Below are positions 39,507-47,201 of a stretch of 64,000 bases of DNA, piece after piece; positions within the stretch are counted from its first letter, which is position 1, and the number at the start of each line of letters is the position of its first letter. Source of the stretch: Mucilaginibacter endophyticus (GTDB lineage: Bacteria > Bacteroidota > Bacteroidia > Sphingobacteriales > Sphingobacteriaceae). The notes under the pieces are model-generated. The model searched no databases, was not told the origin of the DNA, and saw only the letters and a program-made list of their open reading frames with translations. The DNA lies in NCBI RefSeq assembly GCF_003351025.1, contig NZ_QPCG01000005.1:381165-445164 (forward strand). Reading direction: 5' to 3'. Both the position numbers and the translations under genes were made by a program.

Positions 39507-40802
39507 TTATTTTTTGAAGTATTTGAAATCTTTACCGATGAATTTAGCGTTAGCGCCTAATTCTTCTTCGATACGTAACAACTGGTTGTATTTAGCGATC
39601 CTGTCTGAACGTGAAGCCGAACCGGTTTTGATCTGACCGCAGTTTAATGCTACAGCAAGGTCAGCAATGGTTGAGTCTTCAGTTTCGCCCGAACGGTGGC
39701 TCATTACTGAGGTGAAACCGTTGGTTTGAGCTAAAGTAACAGCGTTGATAGTTTCAGTTAATGAACCAATTTGGTTTACTTTTACCAGGATTGAGTTAGC
39801 AATGCCTTCGCTAACACCTCTTTGTAAACGTTTAGTGTTGGTTACAAATAAATCGTCACCTACTAACTGAACTTTTTTACCGATTTTGTCGGTTAAGATT
39901 TTCCAACCTTCCCAATCGTCCTCAGCCATACCGTCTTCGATAGAGATAACAGGATATTTTTCAACTAATTCGGCAAGGTAATCAGCTTGCTCGGCGCTGG
40001 TACGGATAGCACCTTTTTCGCCTTCAAATTTAGTATAATCGTATTTACCGTCTTTGTAAAACTCAGAAGCAGCACAGTCAAACGCGATGAAGATATCTTC
40101 ACCAGCTTTGTAACCTGCTTTTTCAATAGCTTGTAAAATGGTTTCAACGCCATCTTCAGTACCTTCAAAAGTTGGAGCAAAACCGCCTTCGTCACCTACT
40201 GCAGTTGATAAACCGCGATCGTGAAGGATTTTTTTCAGGTTGTGGAATACTTCGGTACCCCAACGTAAAGCTTCAGAGAATGAAGGAGCGCCAACCGGCA
40301 TGATCATAAACTCCTGGAATGCGATAGGAGCGTCAGAGTGTGAACCACCGTTTACGATGTTCATCATCGGGATTGGCAAAGTGTTAGCGTTTACACCACC
40401 AATGTAGCGGTATAAAGGCTGACGGCTTTCCTGAGCCGCAGCTTTAGCAACAGCTAATGAAACACCTAATATAGCGTTAGCACCAATTTTACCTTTGTTT
40501 TCGGTACCGTCAATCTCAATCATTAAAGCGTCGATAGCATTTTGTTCAAACACATCGATACCTTTTAATTCAGGAGCTAAAATGTCGTTTACATTGGCAA
40601 CTGCTTTTAATACACCTTTACCCATGTATTTTGACTTGTCATTGTCGCGAAGTTCAACAGCTTCGTGAACGCCGGTTGATGCACCTGATGGTACAGCAGC
40701 GCGACCGAATGCGCCATTCTCAGTTAAAACTTCTACCTCAATAGTAGGATTACCGCGAGAATCTAAAATCTGGCGGGCATGGACATCAATTATTATGCTC
40801 AT
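39507..40802 (-). CDS. eno: Enolase (phosphopyruvate hydratase)
   Basis: This cytoplasmic glycolytic enzyme interconverts 2-phosphoglycerate and phosphoenolpyruvate. The 431 residues are standard. Conserved features are ARQILDSRGNPTIEVEV at the N-terminus, PSGASTGVHEAVELRD, SHSDAPIAFQEFMI, the Mg(II)-ligand regions SIEDGMAEDDW and LVGDDLFVTN, and the signature LVKVNQIGSLTETI followed by MSHRSGETEDSTIADLAV. It is in a transcription unit ended by its own terminator and followed on the same strand by lspA. The upstream 273 bases (40803-41075) hold no gene and only weak promoter-like boxes. Confidence 0.98.
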   Translation of the reverse strand: MSIIIDVHARQILDSRGNPTIEVEVLTENGAFGRAAVPSGASTGVHEAVELRDNDKSKYMGKGVLKAVANVNDILAPELKGIDVFEQNAIDALMIEIDGTENKGKIGANAILGVSLAVAKAAAQESRQPLYRYIGGVNANTLPIPMMNIVNGGSHSDAPIAFQEFMIMPVGAPSFSEALRWGTEVFHNLKKILHDRGLSTAVGDEGGFAPTFEGTEDGVETILQAIEKAGYKAGEDIFIAFDCAASEFYKDGKYDYTKFEGEKGAIRTSAEQADYLAELVEKYPVISIEDGMAEDDWEGWKILTDKIGKKVQLVGDDLFVTNTKRLQRGVSEGIANSILVKVNQIGSLTETINAVTLAQTNGFTSVMSHRSGETEDSTIADLAVALNCGQIKTGSASRSDRIAKYNQLLRIEEELGANAKFIGKDFKYFKK

Positions 40803-41074
40803 AGTGAATTGTCAGAGTGTGGTTTGAATGAATACTATTAATAACGGCGGCTAAGTTAATGTGTAAATAAGGAAAACGCAATTGAAATTTTGTATTTGTA
40901 ACGATTATAGCCCCGTTAAGGTGCGATTTAACATGAATTTAATATAGAATGAGTGAATTTTTCATAAAAACACAAGGTTTTTGAACTGGATTAAGGGATT
41001 TTAGATCGGGTAGTGTTAAAATTGATGTGCTTTTCTATCCCGTCGTCGTGTCCCCACGACAACACATATAATTG

Positions 41075-41165
41075 GTTGCCTGAACTCGAATTTGTTGAAT
41101 TTGCCGAATTGACTGATGAATGATTCAATAAATTCAAATAATTCGTTTAATTCGAGTTCAGACAA
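41075..41165. repeat. Dispersed inverted repeat, TGAACTCGAATT family, copy B
   Basis: TTGCCTGAACTCGAATTTGT and ATAATTCGAGTTCAGACAA-like arms (left GCCTGAACTCGAATT, right AATTCGAGTTCAGAC) enclose AT-rich GAATTTGCCGAATTG words. It is the second well-preserved copy of the 10922-11014 family and directly abuts the stop of the DUF2490 gene at 41166, so it could act as a terminator for that transcript. The remaining gap back to eno shows no gene. Confidence 0.7.
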
Positions 41166-41903
41166 TTAATCACTTGTAGTAGGTACATGTTCACGCTGCA
41201 CAGCATTTTTGCGCTGAATGCGGTACATGAGTATCAGCATAATATTATCCTTATCGCTTTTAGCGGTTGTTGAATAATTGTACTGGTTGATCCAACCGGC
41301 TTGCATGATCCACGATTTATCAAACTGGTAACCAAGGGCCGCCGAAATCCTGTTGCGTTCAAAATTAGGGACTTTATTATTCAGGAATACCTCGTCAAAA
41401 ACGGATACAAACCAGGTTTTGGCAACAATTTTAGTATTGTTGAGTGGTACAAATACATTAAGTCTGTAGCGGAAACGGTTACGGTAATCGCCGTTAACCC
41501 AGCGTTGCTCTACCCGGTAGCGGTGCTCCAGTTTTAAACGGTACAAGAACTGGTTACTGGTGATCTGTTCCCAAAAGCGGGTTTCGCTAGTGGTGGGGCC
41601 TTTGCCGACATCCATGTAATCAAAAGTAGTGTAGCGGCCTGTGCCTAAAAGCGCAGTGAAGTTTTTATCAATATCATAGCTCACGCCAGCTTTAACCTCA
41701 TAGTATTGAAACTGGCTGAACACATTGTTTGTGCGGGTTTGAAACTCGGTATAACCACCCCATTTATGCGTACTGTCACCAGGAAGTACTACAGTAGCTA
41801 TTCCCCAGGTGCCAACTTTGGAGTCTTGGGCATTAACATTAACTGAATGTATGGTTAATAAAAAGAATATAATAGTTATTAAAATGGGATATCTCACTGT
41901 CAT
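41166..41903 (-). CDS. DUF2490 outer-membrane protein
   Basis: This 245-residue secreted protein has a signal peptide (LITIIFFLLTIHSVNVNAQ, cut near residue 25). A small beta barrel of DUF2490 type follows: KWGGYTEFQTRTNNVFSQFQYYEVKAGVSYDIDKNF, WEQITSNQFLYRLKLEHRYRVEQRW, and a C-terminal NIMLILMYRIQRK. DUF2490 proteins are predicted outer membrane barrels of unknown role. A 10-bp inverted repeat overlaps the start codon (see next feature). Monocistronic. Confidence 0.85.
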   Translation of the reverse strand: MTVRYPILITIIFFLLTIHSVNVNAQDSKVGTWGIATVVLPGDSTHKWGGYTEFQTRTNNVFSQFQYYEVKAGVSYDIDKNFTALLGTGRYTTFDYMDVGKGPTTSETRFWEQITSNQFLYRLKLEHRYRVEQRWVNGDYRNRFRYRLNVFVPLNNTKIVAKTWFVSVFDEVFLNNKVPNFERNRISAALGYQFDKSWIMQAGWINQYNYSTTAKSDKDNIMLILMYRIQRKNAVQREHVPTTSD

Positions 41904-41938
41904 TTAGGAATCTTTTTTACAAAAGTATTTCCTAAATG
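41901..41938. promoter_or_regulatory. Inverted repeat overlapping the DUF2490 start codon
   Basis: CATTTAGGAA (41901-41910, containing the start codon) and TTCCTAAATG (41929-41938) are perfect 10-bp inverted repeats. In the transcript, one arm would hold the start codon in a stem, so the hairpin could control translation, or the DNA palindrome could bind a repressor. Direct repeats of AATGTTAATATT follow just upstream. Confidence 0.45.
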
Positions 41939-42024
41939 TTATCTCAATGTTAATATTGACGATGTTAATATTAAATTAATGTTAAGTTTTTAAGCTCATT
42001 CTTGGCCTTGATAACTTTAAAATA

Positions 42025-43149
42025 CTATTCCCATTTAAATGTTTTTACGGCTACCGCGTAAATGCCAACAAACCATGCCAACAATATCAGCAATTGGTGG
42101 GTAACATCACCTAAGCCCGCACCCTCGAAAGCTACTTTACGCATAGCATCGTTTAAATGTGTAAGCGGTAGTACTTTACTAATGTATTGCAGCCAGGTAG
42201 GGAAAGCAGTAATAGAAAAAAATGTGCCCGAAAGTAAAAACTGGGGCAGCGTAATGATATTAGAAAGCGGTGGAACTGAGCTTTCGTTTTTGGCAATGCC
42301 CGATACCGTGAACCCAAATCCCATGAAGATGATCAATCCGATTGCCGAAAGCACCAGCATATTAAGTACAGTGGTAACACCATGGATTAGTGTAAAACCA
42401 AACATGTAATGTCCGACTAATATGATAAACAATGAGCCTAATAATGAAAAAGCAAGCCTTGCAATAGCCTCGCCCAAAACAATGCTGTAGCGCTTAACCG
42501 GTGTAGCAAAAAAACGCTTGATAACCAAAGTTAAACGTAAGCTCAGGAACACGAAAGCCGTACCAAAAACGCCGCTGCTTAATAATGAAAAGCCCAACTG
42601 CCCCGGTAAAATAAAGTCGATATATTTATACGGGCGACCGCTGATAGTTTCTTCTTTTAAATCGATCAGGTTGGGAACTTTAACTGTTGTGTATGATTGA
42701 ATCCGCTTCAATTCTTCTGATTGAATACGGTAAAAAATGTTATTCAGCGCTGATTTCAATACACTGCCTTTATCGCCCGATGCCTGGCTGTATTGCACAT
42801 GAACAGTCATGGCTGCAGGTGGCGCAAAGGGTTTCAGGTCAAGAATGGCATCGATATTACCCTTTGCCAGGTTTTTGCTCATCTCATCGGCCGTTTGATC
42901 GGTAATGAGGTGCATGATCTTGTTTTTTTTCAGGGCGATATAAACCGGGTTGTTGGCTGAAGTATCGCTTCCTTTAGCTAAGCCCACATCTATCGACATG
43001 CCACCGCCGCCAATATTGGCAAAAACAATGATAAATATTAACGGGAAAGCCAGTGTAAACACCACCGCCGAAGGGCTGCGTAATATCGACCGGAAACTTG
43101 CCCGGGCAATAGCCAGGGTTGCTTTTGTATTGCTGTACTGTTTGTTCAT
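42025..43149 (-). CDS. ABC-2 type transporter permease
   Basis: This 374-residue inner membrane permease has one N-terminal transmembrane helix (about 30-50), a long extracytoplasmic loop (about 60-180) and five C-terminal helices (about 190-210, 245-267, 272-293, 300-330, 350-370). This is the ABC-2 exporter layout (LPGQLGFSLLSSGVFGTAF ... FLLSGTFFSITAFPTWLQ). It pairs with the ATPase at 43415-44179, from which it is separated by a 60-bp minisatellite just before its start codon. The exported substrate is unknown. Candidate operator B upstream of the ATPase would control both. Confidence 0.92.
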   Translation of the reverse strand: MNKQYSNTKATLAIARASFRSILRSPSAVVFTLAFPLIFIIVFANIGGGGMSIDVGLAKGSDTSANNPVYIALKKNKIMHLITDQTADEMSKNLAKGNIDAILDLKPFAPPAAMTVHVQYSQASGDKGSVLKSALNNIFYRIQSEELKRIQSYTTVKVPNLIDLKEETISGRPYKYIDFILPGQLGFSLLSSGVFGTAFVFLSLRLTLVIKRFFATPVKRYSIVLGEAIARLAFSLLGSLFIILVGHYMFGFTLIHGVTTVLNMLVLSAIGLIIFMGFGFTVSGIAKNESSVPPLSNIITLPQFLLSGTFFSITAFPTWLQYISKVLPLTHLNDAMRKVAFEGAGLGDVTHQLLILLAWFVGIYAVAVKTFKWE

Positions 43150-43150
43150 T

Positions 43151-43383
43151 AATTTATATCATTTTGCCTGGGGCGTCATTAGGTCATTTAGTCATTTTTG
43201 CCTGTCGGCGTCACTATATCATTTTGCCTGGGGCGTCATTAGGTCATTTAGTCATTTTTGCCTGTCGGCGTCACTATATCATTTTGCCTGGGGCGTCATT
43301 AGGTCATTTAGTCATTTTTGCCTGTCGGCGTCACTATATCATTTTGCCTGGGGCGTCATTAGGTCATTGAGCATTTTGGCCTG
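43151..43383. repeat. 60-bp minisatellite between ABC ATPase and permease genes
   Basis: Three exact 60-bp units begin at 43161, 43221 and 43281. A fourth, diverged partial unit starts at 43341, and a fragment precedes the first. The unit itself is an imperfect dimer: TCATTTTGCCTGGGGCGTCA and TCATTTTTGCCTGTCGGCGTCA. The array ends next to the permease start codon. It keeps one plus-strand frame open, so any apparent plus-strand gene here is an artefact. Confidence 0.95.
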
Positions 43384-43414
43384 CTAACTGCAAACTCAGA
43401 ACTGCCAACTGCAC

Positions 43415-44179
43415 CTATCCTTCCCGCCATTCCTTCCCGGTAAGGTTAATAAATACATCCTCCAGGTTGGCGAGCTTTACTTGTTTTTTGCGCTCGAAGC
43501 CGGAGGCTACCAACTCGTCGATAAAGTGATCGGGAGTGTCAATGCCGATGATGTGGCCACCGTCAACAAAGGCAACACGGTCGCACAGTACTTCGGCTTC
43601 GTCCATATAGTGGGTGGTGATCACCACGGTAGTTCCCTGGTCGCGGATCTCGCGGATCAAATCCCAAAGGTTGCGGCGGGCCTGCGGATCGAGGCCTGTA
43701 GTGGGCTCATCTAAAAATATGATCCTAGGGTTATTGATCAGTGTAGTGGCAATAGAAAAACGTTGCTTTTGCCCACCGGACAGATCTTTGTATTTAGCCT
43801 TAGCCTTATCGGTAAGCGCTACTTTTTCCAGCATCTCCATCGGGGTTTTATCGATGCCATATAAGCCCGAAAATAGTACGATGAGTTCCGAAAGATTAAG
43901 ATTGGGATAATAACCGGCGGCTTGTAACTGTACGCCTATACGCTTTTTGATGCTATCGGCATCGGTTTCGATGTCGAAACCATCAACTACTATACTGCCG
44001 GATGTTTTATCGCGAAGGGTTTCAATAATTTCGAGGGTAGTGGTTTTACCTGCGCCGTTGGGGCCAAGCAGGCCGAAGATCTCGCCTTCGTAAACTTCAA
44101 AACTAATGCCTTTAACGGCTGCAAAATCGCCATAGTTTTTTACCAGGTTGTTTACAGTGATGATAGGTTGTTTTGTCAT
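43415..44179 (-). CDS. ABC transporter ATP-binding protein, ABC-2 exporter type
   Basis: This 254-residue cytoplasmic ATPase has Walker A GPNGAGKTT, the Q-loop region, signature LSGGQKQR, Walker B IIFLDEPTTGLDPQ, and the switch histidine in TTHYMDEAE. The layout fits multidrug or NatA-like exporters that work with one separate ABC-2 permease. The start at 44179 (MTKQPIITVNNL) is chosen because it opens the conserved domain. A start at 44233 would place operator B (44223-44252) partly in the coding sequence. The permease gene follows after the minisatellite. Confidence 0.94.
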   Translation of the reverse strand: MTKQPIITVNNLVKNYGDFAAVKGISFEVYEGEIFGLLGPNGAGKTTTLEIIETLRDKTSGSIVVDGFDIETDADSIKKRIGVQLQAAGYYPNLNLSELIVLFSGLYGIDKTPMEMLEKVALTDKAKAKYKDLSGGQKQRFSIATTLINNPRIIFLDEPTTGLDPQARRNLWDLIREIRDQGTTVVITTHYMDEAEVLCDRVAFVDGGHIIGIDTPDHFIDELVASGFERKKQVKLANLEDVFINLTGKEWREG

Positions 44180-44222
44180 AGGGTAAAAATGCATCAGATT
44201 CATGAAATAACCATGAGTTTTT

Positions 44223-44252
44223 CGGTGAACCACATAATTTTTACGGTGAAAG
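44223..44252. promoter_or_regulatory. Direct-repeat operator B, candidate LytTR site upstream of the ABC ATPase
   Basis: CGGTGAAC (44223-44230) and CGGTGAAAG (44244-44252) are direct repeats exactly 21 bp apart, the distal copy continuing GAAAGTAC as in site A. The proximal repeat is 44 nt upstream of the ATG at 44179, almost the same as at the LytS operon (45 nt). Confidence 0.5.
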
Positions 44253-44339
44253 TACGTTGCCCGTCGGAATAGCTCCGTTGATATTATTTGACATCATAAA
44301 AATAACCGGATGTCATGGTGAGCAATGTCATTAAGTTAA

Positions 44340-44515
44340 GGAAATCCCCCGGAGGGGGAACAGGTTTGTAGTAATGTAATTATACCAAAAGCAACAGTGC
44401 CAGAGGTACTGAACACCGGAGTTGTGTACCTCTGGCACACAAAAAATGCCATTCATTTGATTTCTACAAACCTTTTGCACCTCTGGTGCAGTATATAAAT
44501 CTCTTAACCTAATGA
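44340..44515. repeat. CCAGAGGTAC / GTACCTCTGG palindromic repeat
   Basis: TGCCAGAGGTACTGAACACC and GGAGTTGTGTACCTCTGGCA are facing arms around a short centre. A further TTTGCACCTCTGGTGCAG copy and TTTGTAG / CTACAAA words lie on either side. It resembles in layout, but not in exact sequence, the GTAGGCGCTAC family. It occupies the middle of the 549-base gap between the ABC ATPase and the DUF2945 gene; no gene is visible. Confidence 0.6.
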
Positions 44516-44595
44516 CATGGTATGCTGAGCCGGTCGAAACATGGTGAGTAGTGCCTCTGCACGCGACCCTTCAACAGGCTCAGGGTGACAGCCTC
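44516..44595. repeat. Intergenic repeat with GGTATGCTGAGC / GGCTCAGGGTGACA words
   Basis: TGACATGGTATGCTGAGCC and CAACAGGCTCAGGGTGACA form an imperfect inverted repeat in the same gap. This type of element (CTGAGC...GCTCAG flanking a 50-base centre) is seen widely in Bacteroidota genomes. Only one copy is in this window. Confidence 0.4.
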
Positions 44596-44662
44596 CTTTT
44601 GTCATTTCTCCCTTAGAAGCCGCGGATTTTATAACTCGGATAACAAATAGCATTTGAAAATG

Positions 44663-44690
44663 AAAAAGCCCGGATGTTTATCATCCGGGC
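44663..44690 (-). terminator. Terminator of the DUF2945 gene
   Basis: On the minus strand, GCCCGGATG pairs with CATCCGGGC across a 5-base loop and is followed by TTTTTC. It lies 39 nt after the DUF2945 stop. Confidence 0.8.
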
Positions 44691-44728
44691 AAATAAATGC
44701 GCTTCGCAAATATTCCCCCTTTAGGGTG

Positions 44729-44935
44729 TTAGGGGGCCTTTAATTCACTTTCAGATTTCAGCACTCTGCTGCCGTTTTTCTGTTCAATTTCATAAGCGGG
44801 CTCCTCTTTGCTGGCGTTGCGTTTAACTTTCGCGCCTTTTATATTTTTGCTTACCGGCTTGTCGTGCTTCTTGACGATATGGCCTTCAGCCTGTGATTTT
44901 CCCCATTTCCAGGTTACTTCATCTCCCTTTTTCAT
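44729..44935 (-). CDS. DUF2945 (hypervirulence-associated, HVA1) small protein
   Basis: This 68-residue basic cytoplasmic protein matches the DUF2945/HVA1 pattern: KKGDEVTWKWGKSQAEGHIVKKH near the N-terminus and EPAYEIEQKNGSRVLKSESEL at the C-terminus. It folds as a small Tudor-like beta barrel in known members. Function in bacteria is unknown. It is monocistronic, with a terminator at 44663-44690. It ends the non-coding stretch that begins at the ABC operon. Confidence 0.9.
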   Translation of the reverse strand: MKKGDEVTWKWGKSQAEGHIVKKHDKPVSKNIKGAKVKRNASKEEPAYEIEQKNGSRVLKSESELKAP

Positions 44936-45019
44936 ACACTTTACCTTTTCTGATTAACGTATGGGTTTTGTTATTGATTTAACAAAGATGAAATAACCAT
45001 CCCTCGGGGTGCCGGGACA

Positions 45020-45118
45020 TTATTTTATTAAATGACCGATTGAGTGGGCGATAGCTACGGCATGTTCCGCGGCTTTTATAACTAAATGGATCAATTGAAT
45101 TGCAAGTAGAGTTTTCAT
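45020..45118 (-). CDS. Micro-peptide, 32 residues, MKT-type (sORF1)
   Basis: An open frame from ATG (45118) to TAA (45020) encodes a 32-residue peptide opening MKTLLAIQLIHLV, with EH at 18-19 and ending IGHLIK. It is amphipathic: Leu/Ile/Ala/Val recur every three to four positions, with four histidines and no Cys. It aligns with the peptide at 47050-47145 at the same place in its frame, including the start MKT, the E-H pair and a hydrophobic L-[IV]-[KN] end. Both lie in gaps flanking the 45402-46973 gene, on the opposite strand. It is too small for routine gene calling. Function unknown; it could be a signalling or antimicrobial peptide. Confidence 0.5.
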   Translation of the reverse strand: MKTLLAIQLIHLVIKAAEHAVAIAHSIGHLIK

Positions 45119-45207
45119 GGCATTTATTTGTTGTTGTTTAGTGACCCAAAATTGCGCACAAAAGGCACCCTGCCGTTAGGTTTATTAGGCGAAGCAAGCG
45201 CGCTTAT

Positions 45208-45267
45208 CGGTAAACAGGGGTAAAACATCGGAGAAATGCCGGTAAAAAAATACTGCTGTCGGTAAAA
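45208..45267. promoter_or_regulatory. Multiple CGGTAAA half-sites, candidate operator D of sORF1
   Basis: CGGTAAAC starts at 45208, CGGAGAAA at 45229, CGGTAAAA at 45240 and CGGTAAAA at 45260. The first two are exactly 21 bp apart, the last two 20 bp. GGGTAAAA starts at 45218. The orientation matches sites A, B and C relative to the minus-strand gene downstream (sORF1). The site is also 135 nt upstream of the plus-strand gene at 45402. The rest of this gap has no gene. Confidence 0.4.
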
Positions 45268-45401
45268 CTTCCCGGAATGAAAAAGGGCTATGTTGGCAAT
45301 TGGGTTGAAATATTTTGCCTGATGCCCATTTTATAGATCAATGATTTTGTTACTTTTATTCTAAATAAGTAAACAATTATCACCTAATTAATTATCACTA
45401 A

Positions 45402-46973
45402 ATGAAAAAGACTGCCTTGTTGGTCGTGTTAATGCTATTGTGCGGCATCATTGTAAAAGCACAATTTAAATTTCTTGCCGAAAGCCCGGCCTTCGAAGAG
45501 CCAGAGGCCGGGAGAGCCAAAATACTTCAGCTCAAAAATGGCAATACCATGTTTATTCTTATTGATCATAAAAAAGGAATGAACATCCGGATATATAATG
45601 CAGCACATCAGGAAACAGCCATAACTCATGTTGATGCATCATTCGGTAGTATTAATGCAGGTGTTAATGCGGTTTTTGAACTGGCAGGTGATGTTGTTAT
45701 GATGATCAATGTAATTGATTCCCGTACACCTATGTTGTACCGTATTGTAATTGATGGTAAAACCGGCAATGTAAAGGACGACAAAAAAATAGCAGAGGTA
45801 AGTAAAAGAGGTGTTTTTTTCGGCGAATCTGATGTTATATATGGTGGTTTGACGGCTCCTGACTTTTATGTACAGAAAGACCCCAACAGCGACAATTATG
45901 CTGTTGTAATATTTAACCGGTTTGAATCCGAACAAAGTAAACGGATTGAAATTATTGCTTACGGCAGTGATAACAAAGAGATTAACCGGGCTTTTTATTC
46001 ATCTCCGGAAGAAAAATATAAATACCTGCGCTGTGTGGACATGGCTGTTATTGGCACCGAGAAAGTGAGCCTGTTGATTTATGGTTACAATACCCGGGGG
46101 GCTACAGCTAAAGATAGGTCGCTTATTTTGGCAAATTTAGATAAGGGAGAAAAATCTGTAAGCTTTACTGAGCTCGATTTTTCAAAAGATCTTATAGTTT
46201 ACCAGGGAATTGTTCGCTATAACCCGGTCATGAAATCATTAATCTTGTTAACACTGGTAAAAGAGAAAAGCAGAGACAACGGTTATATCCCCATTATGGC
46301 TTTTGTTGACCCTTATGCAAAAAAAATAAACAGGGTTAATGTTGTTTCGCCTTCCGACCGGCTCAATCAGTATTCAAAGAAAGGATTCAGTGGTTTGCCG
46401 CAAAACCTGTATTTAAATGATGACGGCACATTTAGTATTGTATCTGAAGAAATGAAGACGCTGTTACAAGGCAGGTATGCTAAAACAACTTTGGGCGATT
46501 TGGCTATAGTAAATTACAGCAAAACGGGTGAGTTTATCAATGACTACCTTATACGCAAGGATCAAGAGTTGCCAAATTGGTATCTAAATCCTTTTTATCA
46601 GTGGGAGCGTGAGGGGACATTACAGGTATTGGGAGATGGAAATCAATTTAAACCATTTGCATTTTTGAGTGCAGGGCCTAAAAGTTTTGTTTTGTTTAAT
46701 GATACCGAAAGAAATAACGATGCCCTGGAAAAAGGTAGCCTGGTGACCGTTAAAGGAGTTAGCAATTGCGATGGCTTTTACTATCCACTTAAAGGCGCCG
46801 ACCCTATTTTAAAACGTGATTACGTGTTTGGCAATCCCGCAGGTAAGCGTGATCATGATCTCGCGTTATTCTCCGTATCTGATTATGATCGAAAAAACAA
46901 TGTCTACGTAACACTGAAGCTTGAGAACCAGCACGGTAATAAAGGTGTTAAATTAGTTTGGCTGCAGCCGTAA
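45402..46973 (+). CDS. Large secreted protein of unknown function, propeller-like
   Basis: This 523-residue exported protein has a signal peptide (KKTALLVVLMLLCGIIVKAQ, cut near residue 20). The mature part contains no catalytic motif I recognise. Regularly spaced beta-rich segments such as AKILQLKNGNTMFILIDH, MLYRIVIDGKTGNVK, VSLLIYGYNTRG and VYVTLKLENQHGNKGVKLVWLQP suggest a beta-propeller or a large all-beta fold. It stands alone between two micro-peptide genes on the opposite strand, ends in a strong hairpin, and may be part of the same locus. Function unknown. Confidence 0.75.
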   Translation: MKKTALLVVLMLLCGIIVKAQFKFLAESPAFEEPEAGRAKILQLKNGNTMFILIDHKKGMNIRIYNAAHQETAITHVDASFGSINAGVNAVFELAGDVVMMINVIDSRTPMLYRIVIDGKTGNVKDDKKIAEVSKRGVFFGESDVIYGGLTAPDFYVQKDPNSDNYAVVIFNRFESEQSKRIEIIAYGSDNKEINRAFYSSPEEKYKYLRCVDMAVIGTEKVSLLIYGYNTRGATAKDRSLILANLDKGEKSVSFTELDFSKDLIVYQGIVRYNPVMKSLILLTLVKEKSRDNGYIPIMAFVDPYAKKINRVNVVSPSDRLNQYSKKGFSGLPQNLYLNDDGTFSIVSEEMKTLLQGRYAKTTLGDLAIVNYSKTGEFINDYLIRKDQELPNWYLNPFYQWEREGTLQVLGDGNQFKPFAFLSAGPKSFVLFNDTERNNDALEKGSLVTVKGVSNCDGFYYPLKGADPILKRDYVFGNPAGKRDHDLALFSVSDYDRKNNVYVTLKLENQHGNKGVKLVWLQP

Positions 46974-46986
46974 AGTAATGCTTACC

Positions 46987-47031
46987 AAACACAAAAGCCG
47001 CTTTACAGTTAATAAAGCGGCTTTTGTGTTT
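46987..47031. terminator. Long hairpin terminator of the 45402 gene
   Basis: AAACACAAAAGCCGCTTTA (46987-47005) pairs perfectly (19 bp) with its complement at 47013-47031 across a 7-base loop, followed by TTCAT. Being symmetric, it can also serve sORF2 on the other strand. Confidence 0.85.
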
Positions 47032-47049
47032 TCATAGGTAGCTGATATA

Positions 47050-47145
47050 TCAATTAACCAGGTTAGTTAATGCCTGGATAACCATAGTGCTGTGCTCCTG
47101 CAAGATGACTATAGCAGCTATAAGTGGATTGTAAAATGTTTTCAT
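47050..47145 (-). CDS. Micro-peptide, 31 residues, MKT-type (sORF2)
   Basis: An open frame from ATG (47145) to TGA (47050) encodes a 31-residue peptide opening MKTFYNPLIAAIVIL, with EH at 17-18 and ending ALTNLVN. It matches sORF1 in length, the MKT start, the central V-I, the E-H pair and a hydrophobic terminus, with a one-residue gap. Its predicted helix is amphipathic. It lies between the terminator at 46987 and operator C at 47202. A -7 like CATATTTG lies on the minus strand at 47170-47163, near the expected spacing. Function unknown. Confidence 0.5.
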   Translation of the reverse strand: MKTFYNPLIAAIVILQEHSTMVIQALTNLVN

Positions 47146-47201
47146 GATAATGTTATTTGCCGCAAATATGTGCCCCCGGCTTTTTATTAAACAGATATTT
47201 T

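Noticed and set aside
43151..43383. CRISPR-like array
   Set aside because: Units are 60 bp, identical including the part that would be spacer, so there are no unique spacers and no cas genes.
42950..43387. Plus-strand open frame of 145 codons with four near-identical repeats of LYHFAWGVIRSFSHFCLSAS
   Set aside because: It is created by the 60-bp minisatellite (a multiple of three), has no domain, and overlaps the permease gene antisense.
44180..44233. Longer start for the ABC ATPase
   Set aside because: It would put operator B partly in the coding region and adds residues before the usual domain start.
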